This document shows, one piece after another, positions 1-12,800 of a DNA stretch of 64,000 nucleotides. The stretch comes from Strongylocentrotus droebachiensis (Eukaryota; Echinodermata; Echinoidea; Camarodonta; Strongylocentrotidae): positions 62,001 through 126,000 of the forward strand of contig JAVYIG010000890.1 of the NCBI GenBank assembly GCA_035222895.1, given 5' to 3'. Under the pieces are notes generated by a model, which was not told the DNA's origin, made no database searches, and worked only from the letters and a program-made list of their open reading frames with translations. The position numbers and the translations under genes are program-made. The stretch's first letter is position 1. Every line of letters starts with the position of its first letter.

Positions 1-3000
1 TGGAAGATATACTTCATTGATCATCAATAAGCTGGTCTTTGTTTTTATTCATGTTTGTTGCAATGGAGAAGGTGATTAAGACAAAGGAACATTATTATGA
101 AGCAGAAATTTATGAGGCATAATGTAGTCAATCAGTTACTTGTAGATAATAGATTGACAGCAAGCATAAGTTGTGTGGGTTTTGCCATTTTTGTTAAAAA
201 AAAAAATATTGTTATGAATATTGACACTTCAAGTGACAGATATCTTTACTATATTACTATATTAAGAGCATTGTATACAAAATGTACAAGATAAATCTCT
301 GCATAACTGTCTGATTGCCACCTTTTTGTAGAATAGTGGTAGTACATGGTACAATTTCTTCTGTGCAAAATAAAGAAAGGTAGAATATTTAATCCTGCAT
401 GTGATGTTTATTTTAGTCCAGAAATCCTTGGGTGTTGTCCACCTGTATCATCCTGACTCCAAATCACTCTTTATCCTTAAAGCTTACTGAAACCTTATGC
501 CTGTCTCTTCTTTCATGTTCAAAATACCTTTTAGTATTTGCCCTAAGTTTATAAGCTGGTTTTAAAAAGAGATCTGCCAAGTTCCAAAATGTAAGCTCAG
601 TTTGACTTTTTTATATGTTTTTTTTTAAACAAAAGACAGAAATTTGGGTGGGTACAGTTTCTCTGGTTCATTACCAAGCAGCTTTTTTCATCCATTTACA
701 AAGTACCCTGACTATATATCCCTGTTTGTCCATTGGTCATTATGGCACAGACTCTGTTTAAGACCACTGGAGAAAACTCTATACCCCCTCTGAAAAAGAT
801 TAGTCAAAGAAAAGCAAGAAAATATATAGATAAACAGATAAAAACAATTGAACTTCATACGAGATTTGAAATATACCTGTGGGTGTCAACTTCAATATAC
901 CGTAAATGTATAAGGATATATTCAATTCACGTCATTTAACTTGTATTTTAGAGATGAGAAACAATGAAATGAAGAGGATTTTAACACATATGAAATGGTA
1001 TGTTCATATACCCAAACTACCAAAAAAGGGTGACATCTTAATAAAATTAGGCGATCAAAAATCTAGTGAAAAATAGAAAGTGGTGTATCTCGGGTCCTAA
1101 AGAGTTTTTTGTAGTCCATATCTGATGTGAATTTCCATGACTGAGAAGTAAGTTTGTTAATGCCTGAGTTCCTAATCAGAGAGGAGCCAGTCATTGTGAA
1201 TGAATGGATCTATTAAAGAGGGTTTTAGAGAATCACCAGACAGCAGACATGTCATGCAGAATTAAGTATTACATTCTATACTCAAAGTGTCTCCTCCGCC
1301 TACTCCTTGCAAAATCGTGATCGTCATAATGGTTTCCAGAAGCCATTTTCATGCTCCATTTGTGGTTTTATGTCGGGTGTATAGAAAGGGAATTAGGGGG
1401 ACCTCTTTCTTCACAATTTATGCTCATGATGAATGGGGACACATCTAAAAATTACTGGTACAATTATATCCAGTGGTTTTGTATTATTTTTGTTGATTTA
1501 TTGGTTTCCATATTACCAAACCAATCATGTGTATCATCATCTGAATATTGTGTTTAACACTCTATAGTCATGACTTCATCTTTAGTTTTCATTTGTGTTT
1601 TGTTTTTTCATTTTGAATTGCTTACAGGCCTGATATTGCAGAAAATGCAAGGAAACCTTTAAAATATTTCAGAGGGAAGTATGTGGACAATAGATAAAGA
1701 GGCTTTTAGTAACCCTTTCGGATTCCTTTTAATGTTAAAGGGTGAAATGGTTGTAAATATATGTGAAATTAAGTGTGGTAGAAAGAATGAGTGAAATCAT
1801 AAAAGACCAAAATGTTGTATAATGTTGTCTTACTTAACTTCACCCTGTTTTGAAATGCTTTCAAGGGAGTACATTAAAAACAATTTTCAACTTTTCGATT
1901 TGTTAGTACTTCATGTCTACTTAATCGAGTTATTATATATGAAAAGTACTTGCTCACCTTTTTTTCTTCTTTTTAGAGATCTCAACCATTACAAACTGAA
2001 GCTGATAGACCTTCTGAAATGAAGATTTAGGTCTTGGTTAAAGCTTTTGCACTTTTGAAGATGGTTGAGGGACAAAATGTGGAATTCCCCAGTCAATGTA
2101 AATCAACGGTTACAAATCCTAGAGTTCTTGGGATGATCTAGTATTGGAAAGTTGGGTCAAAATGAAAGATTGGAATGGTTGCAATTTTAAAATGTTTTGT
2201 GTGGTTTTCAAGGTATCCATGATCAAAGTATCAGAGTATTAGTCCTATTCTGCAAGTTAGAAATTTTTACTTCTCTCCTTGAAACAAGTTTAACAATATG
2301 AATCATAAACATCATGATGTTTTGTAAATGGGCAGAATACGGTTCATAATGACTATTTACATAGATAATTGCATGATGTACCGGTAGACTTATGGAACAT
2401 GATGATTACCGTACAGAATTGTGTAGTAATACATTTTTTTAATGCAGAATACAAAAATCATTGAATTTCAGCAGTATTGCAAATATGGGATATGAAGAAA
2501 AAATACTGCTGATTATAGGAATCTAAATCAGTTGTGACTTTTTCTTTTTTAAAGAAATCATGATGATTTTGCCTATTGAAATCAAACCCTTAAAAACCCT
2601 TCAAAAATTCATATCCTATTTTCCAGGTTGTTCTCATTTTATGAAAACCAAGATAAGTGTGTGAACTCATACTATCCACTATGCTAACAATCCTCTTTTC
2701 ATCTCTGTCTTACTGTACTCTATATACTCAGTGTCATGCGGCTTTAATGTCTATTTTCTCTTCTTTTTAAAACCTTCTGTGTTTTAGCGAATTAGCTCAT
2801 TGATGTTTTTTTGTTTTTTTTACTTGATATATAATTGCTCTGTTTTAATCCACATGGAGCCATGTGTATTGAGGAAGTATTGACTGATGTATACATGAAT
2901 GAGCATGCGTCACATCATGACGAGGGATTCAACTTCCATGCTTCGATTCAATATTCCATTGAAGCAAGAAAAATGCTTTTCGTTGTATTCTGAATAAAGC

Positions 3001-4459
3001 GCCTTCCTACCCATTAAAAATAACTAACTTAGCATCTAAACTGTATACAAGATGACATCAAGATCCGTAAGACACTGTCGTGGGATTTAGGGGATTACAT
3101 CAAAAGTGTTTTCAGAATTTCAAAGCTTCTACCATCATCTTCACATGTCTGGTACATAAAACATTCTTTTTAATAATAACTTATTAGCATTATTGACTTG
3201 TCTGTTTCTTAATGTTTATTTGTGTTGTGATGAAACCGTATTTCTTTCACATTGCTGTTCTATACATGACTATACATAAATTTCTTGAATTCTATTATGT
3301 ACCACCATGACCAGAGGATGATGTGTAGAAATAATTCCAATGCTATTTCATCCTAAAAAGCACTTTTCATCCTCATTTTTGAAGCTCTTGACTGAGATGA
3401 TCCCTTTCTCCTCGCTCAGTTTTATTTTGACTGCTCGGTTTTGTTTTGACCACTTTCTTGCAGTTCCACTTTTTCACGCCTGAATTTCCACTTTCCTTGT
3501 ATTGATTACTTTCCTCTCTGTTGCTTTTTAGCTCTCAAAAATCAATTCTGTATCTGCCCCTGAGGATCTTGCTTCCCATCACAGCAGAAGCCTTTCCAAA
3601 ATTATTCACTTTAAGAATGAATATACTTACATTTGAGTCAACTTGTTGTTTGACTTATCTCATTGTTGTTTCATCGATTACCCCTATCGGCTAAACTTGG
3701 CTATCATGCTTTGCTTGGTTTCCTTCTGTGTTTCCCCAGATTCTCTTAAGAGACTGAAAGAGTGTTTGGGGGATTTTCGTGAGAAAATTTGTAATTGACA
3801 CCAATTTCCAAATTGTAAACCACATTCTTATGAAGATTAAGATGAAGATTCTTATGAAGATTACACCACCAAAAAGACAAACTTTGGGAATAAAAAGAGG
3901 AGAAGCTGGAATAGATGGGTCGGAAAGTATGTACAAATAGACTACTCATATCATTCATTGGGTTTTGGATCTGACTAAAACGTTTATACTGTCAGCTTCG
4001 ACCCCTCTCTAGCAGAAAAAATGGAATATTAAAACCTCTTCAAACGCCATCAAGTTTTTATTTGGAAGAATTTTTTGAAGTACAACAATTTAATGAGTTT
4101 GGGAGAGTAGTGCTGTACTAATCCTTGGTCAATAAAGTGCATGTTTGCACAAATCTTTCAGTCAGGAAGCAAGGAGGATTTGGCAAACATGCATTTAGAA
4201 TTGTGAAAAGTACATAAAATTGGTGTATTTTTTTATAGGGTAAAAGACCACGTAGGAAGCTATTATATTGTAAGATTGGAGTATTGAAGAATTTGCTGAC
4301 AAGCGGTTCTGGAGGAATAGACCTAACACTTTTATGGCAGATCATTTCTTATTGTAACCAATTTGACTTGGAAGGCTCTGTGATGGTCATAAATATTAAG
4401 TGAATGTCTGTAATATTATTGTTGTCTTTTTTCTGTATATCACCTGAAAGTATCTCTAT

Positions 4460-4460
<1 letters not shown>
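1..4460. other. Gene-poor AT-rich stretch; possible 3' end of an upstream plus-strand gene
   Basis: I see no reading frame here with recognisable protein similarity. The plus strand is rich in T runs and carries AATAAA at 368-373 and 2993-2998, which could be polyadenylation signals of a plus-strand transcript entering from the left. A short splice-acceptor-like site ending in AG at about 1976 is followed by a small open segment (see findings). No inverted-repeat transposon of the kinds seen later in the window was noticed. Whether this is 3' UTR, intron or intergenic DNA cannot be decided from sequence alone. Confidence 0.4.
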
Positions 4461-4464
<4 letters not shown>

Positions 4465-4514
<50 letters not shown>

Positions 4515-4540
4515 CTCTCTCTCTCTCTTCTCCCTTCTCC
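4465..4540. repeat. (CT)n microsatellite
   Basis: Dinucleotide CT repeat, nearly pure from about 4465 to 4511, then interrupted by TTTT and continuing imperfectly. It produces spurious Leu-Ser and Arg-Glu reading frames on both strands. Confidence 0.95.
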
Positions 4541-7500
4541 CTTTTCTGGTTTTGTGTACTTCAATCAATTATTACACCAATTTTTTTATAATCTTACATT
4601 TATATCACATGTTAGCACTCTTCTCCCTGGCAAGAAATCGATCTTAAATTGGACTACCGGTATAGTAAAAATGAGACCACAAGTCTATCGAAGTAGAAAC
4701 ATGCACCCTAAATTCTCCCTTAGCTAGATTTCATTGACATATTATGAACTACAACATAATACACTTCTAATCAATATTTAAAATGAATGAACCATTGCCA
4801 TGAAGTTTACATTAATAATACTGTAAATATAAAGTCATTTGTTTTCTCTTTGTCTGTTTATTTTATGGTACAATGCCAGTTTTACAGCCTTTGTGCCATA
4901 TTTTTCTGACATTAAACATTTTCACCTCTCTAAAACCATTACCCATCTAACTGAGTGCATATCACTGTCAAGGAATTTTCATTTAACGAATCATGGACTC
5001 TTTCCAGGTGAGTAATGAAACGGTAACACTTCACTGGTTGCATAGTCCTCCAATCACTTGATGTTAAGCAACAACAAGGGTTGACTGTACTTTTTAGCGC
5101 TTCGAGCTAGATTGCTTTATAATATGTGTGTGAATGTTGAGTGTTGGGAATCTAGACAAGATATTACATTAGACCATATGGCTGAGATAAGATTGATATG
5201 GATATTTGTAATTGTGCCCGCATTTCAACAAAGTTTATGTACATTATAGAGTAGAGGTGGTTAGGATTGGTTAATGTAATATTATTTTTAAAACTGCAGT
5301 GTTGTGTTTAAAAACATATGATTTAGAGTCATATCATTGGCTAAACAGAGATTTTGAAGTTTCTGTTGTTTTCATTAACATATACAGTTGATTGTTTTGC
5401 TGCAAAGAGATAGCAAGCGTAAAAGTGCAGCTAATTGAAGTTTTTTTTTTTTTGGGGGGGGGGGGTCAGAGAGATAGAGAGAGCAAGAGAGAGAGAGAGG
5501 GAGAGAGAGCAAATCAGATTGAGGAAGTATCTGCACACTGTCATCAAATGCAGAAAGAGTTTAATCTGTCATGCTTATCCTAGCTTATCACCACATGTGT
5601 TGTCATGCCCGTGACAATTAAGGGAATGAAAACCTCAAAAACGTTCTGCTTATCAAATCTGTGCATATACTGTGTTAACTTGGGTTAATTCAGTTCAGAA
5701 TATCTTATTACATTTCCAACAACATCAAACTAATTTCATTTTGATCTATATTTATTTTTTTATTTCTCTCTTGTATGTCTGTACCACTATAAAGATCAGT
5801 AAAACAATATCATTTGTTTTATCTGGTTATAACAAAAGGACTATTTTGATAAATAGTCTGGATCATGATATTCTTTTACATTACTTTGATACATATCCTT
5901 TTACGTGAAGTGATAATCATTATATTGAATAATGATATTGATTTCATTAAAATTTAAATTTTCAGGGCCAGTTAATTATTCTGAAGGTGATATAGATTTT
6001 GTAGTATATTTCAGAATGGCACTTTTTCACAAATTTCTATTTGAGAATAATGAGAGATTAACTCAATTTATTTATTTCCAGATGATGGTTTAGCTGAATT
6101 TGAGAATGGCCACAAAAAAAAAGAATATTGTACCTAAAATAGGCATCGTCTTGTACACATTTTTGGGGTTAGAATGCGGTGCACGTCAGTGCTGCATGTG
6201 CAAGGAGCCTCCATCACTGGGTCTAGCTGGGAATATTTTGCTGCATCTTCTCTCAAGGTTCATAAAAATAATGTGGGCCAAACGAGAGAGAGGAAAAGAA
6301 AGTGTGTGGAGATCGAGAGAAAGAAGTGGAGGGAGCAAACTGTATGCACCCTATGACCCAATTGTTTGTGCTGCTTACACTGACAACAATGACTTGAATG
6401 CTAAATGGTTTCATAGTTACTTCATCATTCTCACCCTGTAGCTTGTTCCTGTGTGTTGGGTGTCTGGCCTTCTTATGGTTTAGAACACCCCTCCTTTGTT
6501 CAGGCTCAGAAATGGGGGTCCTATTGGGGTAAATTTGCACTGGGATGGGTTCTTTCAGAGGCTTCTGAGGGGAAGAGGGAGAGACTCAGATAGGAGAGAA
6601 CAAGACGTTCTATCTTTCTCATATGCTTTTTGACAATTTAGATGAAAAGTGCATAGCCTGGGTCAAAGAGGAGCAGTAAACACACCGGGGGAAGGGTAGA
6701 GAAAAAGAAGACATCTTGAAGGAAATAGAGAAAGTGATGTAATGAACGATATAATAGGAATCAGATAAAGTGATTCAGTTAGGATGCATAGGTAAGGCAA
6801 GGTTAGACTTATAATTACCATCTTAATCTCATCATTATCTGACGAAAATGGTGTATTATTCGATCTTCGTCACCTTGTCACCACCCTCAATCAATAGTGA
6901 TCATGAATTGTGTGTCATTAATTGTATCCTTAGGGGTAATAGTCCTTTATGATGGAAATAAGTTGATCTTTGTCAAAGGATTACAGACATCTATGTAATT
7001 GATGATAAGAAGGTTATCACATAATGTTTCACATACACAGTAGTACTAGTAGGTTTCATTTATTGTCATTGCAATAATGTTTTTCTGCTTATATCAAACA
7101 TGTTTCGTGTAACCATTTATATTACCATCTATGGTTTTATTTGTATGATTATACTTGTATGGTTGATACAGAGAAGTTGGTACAAGAACAATGTAAGTTA
7201 AAAGTATAAAATTTCAAACTGGATTAATGAATCAACATAATTTCAAATACTATTAAAATATTTGTGTTGTTGTTCTGTCAAATATAGCTAAACTTAACGT
7301 CAGTATATGCAATCCAATTCATTCAAAGCAATTGAAAAATTTGTGAATTTCCCCATAAATAACAGTTGTGATGGACTACAATACAATAGAGGTTGAAAAT
7401 ATAGTTGTTACATTATTACAAATGAAGCATGATGATCATGGGGTTTAAGAGAATTTGACAAATGTAGTTAAGGTTCTTTATGAAGTAATAAATAAGTAAT

Positions 7501-7956
7501 TAAAACCTCAGACAAGTTGAGAATATATTCTCCTTAAATACAATTTTAAAAATTGGAGGAAGATATGGTATCTACTAGCATCCAATGACATGCTTGGAGC
7601 TGTTCTTCACCATTCCAAGACAAGATCGTGCAATTATGTCATGTTTGTAGCGGTTAATATCAAAGGAAAGAGTGATGTGTGTGAGGGGCAAATAGCATCA
7701 GAGGATGAGAGGAGAACATGGGTATGTTGACACTGATTTGCCTGATTTGTTTTGCCTGTCGCCCTCGATGTTGACCAATCAATTAGCACCTCGTCCGTCT
7801 CATGATTGCGGCATGACATGAGTATCACTTGATATCTGATTGGACCATTAATTTGACCTTCTTTCCTCCTTATTAATGCTCTTTGCCAATTTTTGTTTAA
7901 TGGTACATTACACTTTTTATCGATCCTCTCTGCCCTCCTTCTCCTCCTCCTCTATA

Positions 7957-7959
<3 letters not shown>
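4541..7959. other. No gene seen; contains poly-G/GA tract
   Basis: Non-coding as far as I can tell. At 5442-5510 a T run, a G run and an imperfect (GA)n tract follow one another, purine-rich on the plus strand, unlike the neighbouring CT tracts. At about 4992-5010 a CAG is directly followed by GTGAGT. At about 6070-6080 there is another acceptor-like TTATTTCCAG. No family can be assigned to any open frame here. Confidence 0.4.

Positions 7960-7960
<1 letters not shown>

Positions 7961-8002
<42 letters not shown>
7961..8002. repeat. (CT)n microsatellite
   Basis: About 21 CT units, nearly pure, on the plus strand, within a wider pyrimidine-rich stretch from about 7925 to 8020. Confidence 0.95.
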
Positions 8003-8007
<5 letters not shown>

Positions 8008-8109
8008 CATCCTCCATCTCCTTTATATATCAATAAGCACCACTCTTCTTCAACTTCAAGCACTTAAACTCACTGACACCCTCATCCACATCGCTACAAT
8101 TTCGTCAAA

Positions 8110-8325
8110 TTACACTTACCATAACCATCATCAGTATCATCCTTATAAGCCCCTAACCATGGCAACATCACCATTGATGTAGTCACTCCTAACACCAACA
8201 CCCCACCACCACTACCATAACTATCATCAGTATCATCCCTATATAAGCCTAACCAGGACAGTATAGTCACTCCTACCACCACCACCACCACCACCACCAC
8301 CACTATCATCATCATCATCATCTTG
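8110..8325. repeat. Degenerate ~100-bp tandem duplication followed by (CAC)n/(CAT)n
   Basis: Two imperfect copies of a segment containing ATCATCAGTATCATCC and AGTCACTCCTA (about 8120-8192 and 8220-8278) are followed by trinucleotide runs of CAC (8277-8302) and ATC (8303-8322). The simple-sequence open frame on the minus strand is an artefact of the repeats. Confidence 0.7.
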
Positions 8326-8329
8326 AAAG

Positions 8330-9680
8330 AACACCCTTGTACAGTTGTATATGAACATCACATGAACCAGGGTACCGATGCATTCATTCTTATACCATGA
8401 TGCGATACAACCGATTGGTATGGTTTTACAATCATGATATCATATTCATCTTCCAACCGTGTCTACCAACGATGTACGTTCGCTTCCCATCATCAGTTCC
8501 ATGTCACTCATCTATTGCAGTTGGAGATGCTGCTGACATATCTCTCATTTAACTTCCGCTGTATTTCGATCTTTCATCTTTGTCTGGGGGTCCATCTGGA
8601 GCACTGAAGGGTTCTCTCATGTAGGAATTAAGGAGGAGTTTAATAGAATGATGGGATTCATCAGTGCAATACATCCTGATGAAAGAAAGCGATCAACATT
8701 GAGCAAAAAGAATAAAAGTGATTGATTATATAATAGAGGAAACAATTAATAAACTGAAGACTGGAAAGTGTTTCGATTGCACCTTGCAATTCTATTTCAT
8801 AAATGTTCATATTCATGATATTGGTGTATATGAAAGACTCAGTTTACTGCACCTTTTATGGGACATTGTACATACATCTGCACTGCACCTCAACACCTGA
8901 TGGTGGCATGTACTGCAACCAAAGTAACTTTTCAGTAATGCTACACCTCACTGCCCTGAAAATGAATCGTGTTTGATTTGTCTGGATCAGCAAACCACAG
9001 TTGACTTTAACGATCTATAAATGTTTTCTCTAAAGAGAAGTGATGGTTAATAGGCTGAAAGGAAGATGGAGAAAGGAAACAAGAGGAAACGCATTTACAT
9101 TGAGACCCATGTGCAAATCCATTGTGTACACATGTTAATCAATACTTGAAATTACACATCCATTAAGGATGGGTAGGAATATAAACACATGAATCTTCAA
9201 GGTGAAGTCACGCCACCGCCCCCTCCTTTCCCCAACTCTTAACCCCCAAGTAGTGGCCCAATCTTCACTGTTTACTTTCACCAACAATTTGTTTGAATTA
9301 AGATTTCCTAAAGGCACTTACCGGTAATTAATTATGATTTAGAACATAAACATTACTCCTTTTTTAATGGTTGAAAGAAAGTGTATTATGTTTTGAAAAT
9401 ATTGTACTCAAACTTGAATAAATCTTAGGATGGAAGCCTCTTCAATCTGAACGTATATTCAAGTAAGGTAGAAGTATCCTTCTTTTATCTAGGTTGGCAT
9501 TCGGGGTACAACTATATACATCAAGGCTTCTTTTCAGGATTATTTCCCCTATTAAAGCTCATTCCAAACCATTACAGTACTTATTTTTTTTATTTTGTAT
9601 TCAGGTTGGTTTTTAAGGTTAATGTTGGTTTCCTTATATGTAAATTGGGTTTTTTTCTTCTCATTTCTTTAGCTGTTCTA
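8330..9680. other. No gene or repeat recognised
   Basis: AT-rich unique-looking DNA with short open frames only. None has a recognisable domain, a splice-site framework or a biased codon pattern that I can see. Confidence 0.4.
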
Positions 9681-9683
9681 CTC

Positions 9684-9729
<46 letters not shown>

Positions 9730-9800
9730 CGCTTTATGTCTGTCTCTGTCTCTCTGTCTATCTCTCTCTCTCTCTCTCTCCCTCTCTCCATCTCTCATTC
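9684..9800. repeat. Two (CT)n microsatellites in one pyrimidine tract
   Basis: CT runs at about 9686-9726 and 9761-9790, separated by imperfect TCTGTCTC sequence. This is the third long plus-strand CT block within 5.4 kb. Confidence 0.95.
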
Positions 9801-12800
9801 TCTCTAATCATATCTGTTTTAGGTTGAACTCCTGTGCTCTTATTCAAAACCTAACGGAATAATGACTCAACTTCTGAAAAATATCCCAGAGCCTTTGTAA
9901 CTACGTCAACATGCAAATATATGCTCTTTATGGCTGGCTATCAGAATGAGCGTATCAGTTGCAAACAGAGCAGATAAGACTGGGCGGAGAATAGAAGTAC
10001 AGGCTTAATCCAGTCAAAGAGCAGAGTAGGTCCAGCTAGTAAGCAGCTTTTAGGAGGGGCTTGCCTGGCCAAAGCCCCCAAGACATGGCTCGGAGGACAC
10101 ACCCTCCAAATATATCCATTGAATATTTTCCACATCTTCAAGGGAAAAAAATAATTGTTTGTCTTGAGAATTACTTCCCTACTTGAACTTTTATATGCAC
10201 TTTTAGCAAAGTTGTAAAGGCTAGACAATTGTAGGAAATGATTGAAGGTAGCAGGTAATTTTTCATTGGGAGTTAGTGTGAAAAGTAATTTACCAAACTG
10301 ACTCAACTCTCATCTTCTTTTTGTTTGCCTTTTATTTAGAGTCTTGTTATTGATGTTTGACGTTCTTTGAAGTAAAAATGCTTCAGGGGTGTCTTACATT
10401 TTGCCAGTATATATTTCAATATCATAATGATCCAATCGTTAACCACTACTTAAACAGACAAAGGAAAGATAAGAACTCATGAACTATCAAAAATTAGTAT
10501 CAGTATAACCATCACCATCATGAATTAAATATTGTATGATTTTAATTTTAGTGATATTCCTCATTAAATTCTATGTGTAATTGTTGACGATGTCAAATGA
10601 TATTGATAGCCCCATGACCCCTTTGCTCATCATGACGATCACTTAGAGTGCAGTTGGTCAGGAAACATTGTATTATGTACCTTACTAGCTTGACAATTCT
10701 ATCTTTAGATAAGACATCAGGGATTAAGGTGCTAAGCAAAATATGATAAGATACGAGAACTCAAAATATTTGACAAGTAAACACCTCTGAGACAATCCAG
10801 TATATTAGTAATAGCATTTGTATTATCTCTTGTGCCATAGCAATACTTAGATAGGAGGATATGTTAAACAGAAGGGTGGAGGTGTGTAGATTGCGCAAGA
10901 AATAGTAGGTAAAGTAGGATAAGAGAAGGAAAATAAGGGATTAAGTCTGACTTTGACTAGTCATTGTAAATGAAGCTTTGTCGTGTTTATGAGGAGCCAT
11001 AGAGATGGTGTTAAGGAAATTGGAACCCTCTATTTTAATTTAAGCCTTTCCGTTCTTGCTCAAAAGAATATCAAACGGAATACCTATTCCTATAATGAAG
11101 ATATAAATGGTTAAAAATAAAAAGAACAACAAAATGAAATGTTTATAAAAGAGGACTATTGTCCATTCTGTATAAATCTTCACAACCACCATCTCTTCTT
11201 TTCATCTTGTGTGGTATAGAAGCTTCTGTCATTATCCTACACTTGAAGGATTAGATGGAGAGGAATCTTTTCTCTCATCTCCAATCCTGAGCATCCCTCT
11301 TACCGGTCTATTTCCCCCTGCACTTCATGGGTGTATACATCATACATACCAGCGGTAGGAAGCGGCAAAGTGCAAATTGTGCAGGACTATTTCTACCTTT
11401 ATTTCTTGTCCGTATTGTTCCCTTTATCTCTTTATGTCTGGTTAATCCTGTATTGAATCTGCTTTTTTACCTTTAGGAAGGGGTATTATTCAGGCTCAAT
11501 CATAGCTTGTCGCTGAATGAAAGTCTTTATATTCCTTCACCAGGCACCCATGTCACTTTCAGAGGCATTCACACAAGAGAAAATGTATACAAAACTTTTT
11601 AAGAGAGGTATTGAGAATTATTGTATACTAGTAGTGGAAGGAGCATATTGGATAAGAAAATTGTACAAAGGAATGCTTTATACAGAAAGTATTTTCTGTG
11701 GAGGTCAGCTTAATCCATAATTATATTACATGATGAAATGACTGGCTGGTCATATCAGCATCCACTCATGTTAAGCTCCACTTACCTACATATGGGTTTT
11801 GTTTTTTAGAATGATCCGATAAACCCTTTGTCTTTATCAAATGTTAGTTCAAAACAATGATCCAAACTCATTTTCTCTACACAGTGTTCTGTTATACAGT
11901 GCTTAAAATAGAAAATGACATGGCGTATTTCATGTTGCTATGTGACAATTTTAACTCGTCTGAATGGGGTTGGGATTTGCTTCTAAAGAAGTGTGTTTTC
12001 TGTTTTCTGTTTTCTATTTCGTCTTCATAAATTCTTTTCAACTGGCGATTTTGTTCGCTGGCCTTTGTGTATCAGTGAGAATCGGAAAGAATGGATGAAA
12101 ATAATTTATATCTGCGATCAATCATTTATATTTCATATTATTCACATTTTATGTCATTTTAAAATTGATATTTCACGTCCTGGCCATATTTCTTTCATTC
12201 TGTCACCCATACATCCCCAATTTGTGCATGCTATTCAGAATGGATGGCATCATTGGAATGGCACGGCTTTGTTCTATTTTACTTTGTATTATTTTGTTGA
12301 CCATGTGAGGAGCTTTTGGGTGTGGGGTCTTTATAGCCTTTTATATCCAGTAGGACTTCAAGAGATTTCAGAGTTTAAACTCCTTTTCAAGGGAATAAAA
12401 GAGAATCAATGAAAAGGGATAAGCATTAGAAAATACTAATACTGTAAGAAGAAAAGACAATGATTGAAAAGGCACTGTCAAAAAAAGGCTTGATTAATTC
12501 CAATGACAGATCACTGATGTTTGGCCTATTTTTGTGTTATATATCATCTTAACTTTTAATCTCTCCTTTTCTATATTTCACTCTTCTTTTCCATGTCTCC
12601 CTCTCTTACTCTATGATGTTTCTTTCACGCCATTTGACAATCATTATGGTTGTTACTACGACCGTCTAAAATTTCATATTTTCTGACCTATTTACTTCTC
12701 TTGGTTACCTTACATTGAATCAGTTTTAGTCACTCCCTAAATACATACCTTTACAGGGAATTGAAAAAGACTACTTCTTCAAGGTATATTTTTTATGTAT

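Noticed and set aside
4349..4727. Leu-Ser-rich and Arg-Glu-rich frames over the CT tract
   Set aside because: Dinucleotide repeats have no stops; these are low-complexity artefacts.
9941..10306. 121-codon minus-strand frame
   Set aside because: No recognisable family; isolated, and other frames in the region have similar lengths by chance.
11993..12412. 139-codon plus-strand frame
   Set aside because: AT-rich, Phe/Ile-rich, no recognised domain, no convincing splice sites or initiation context.
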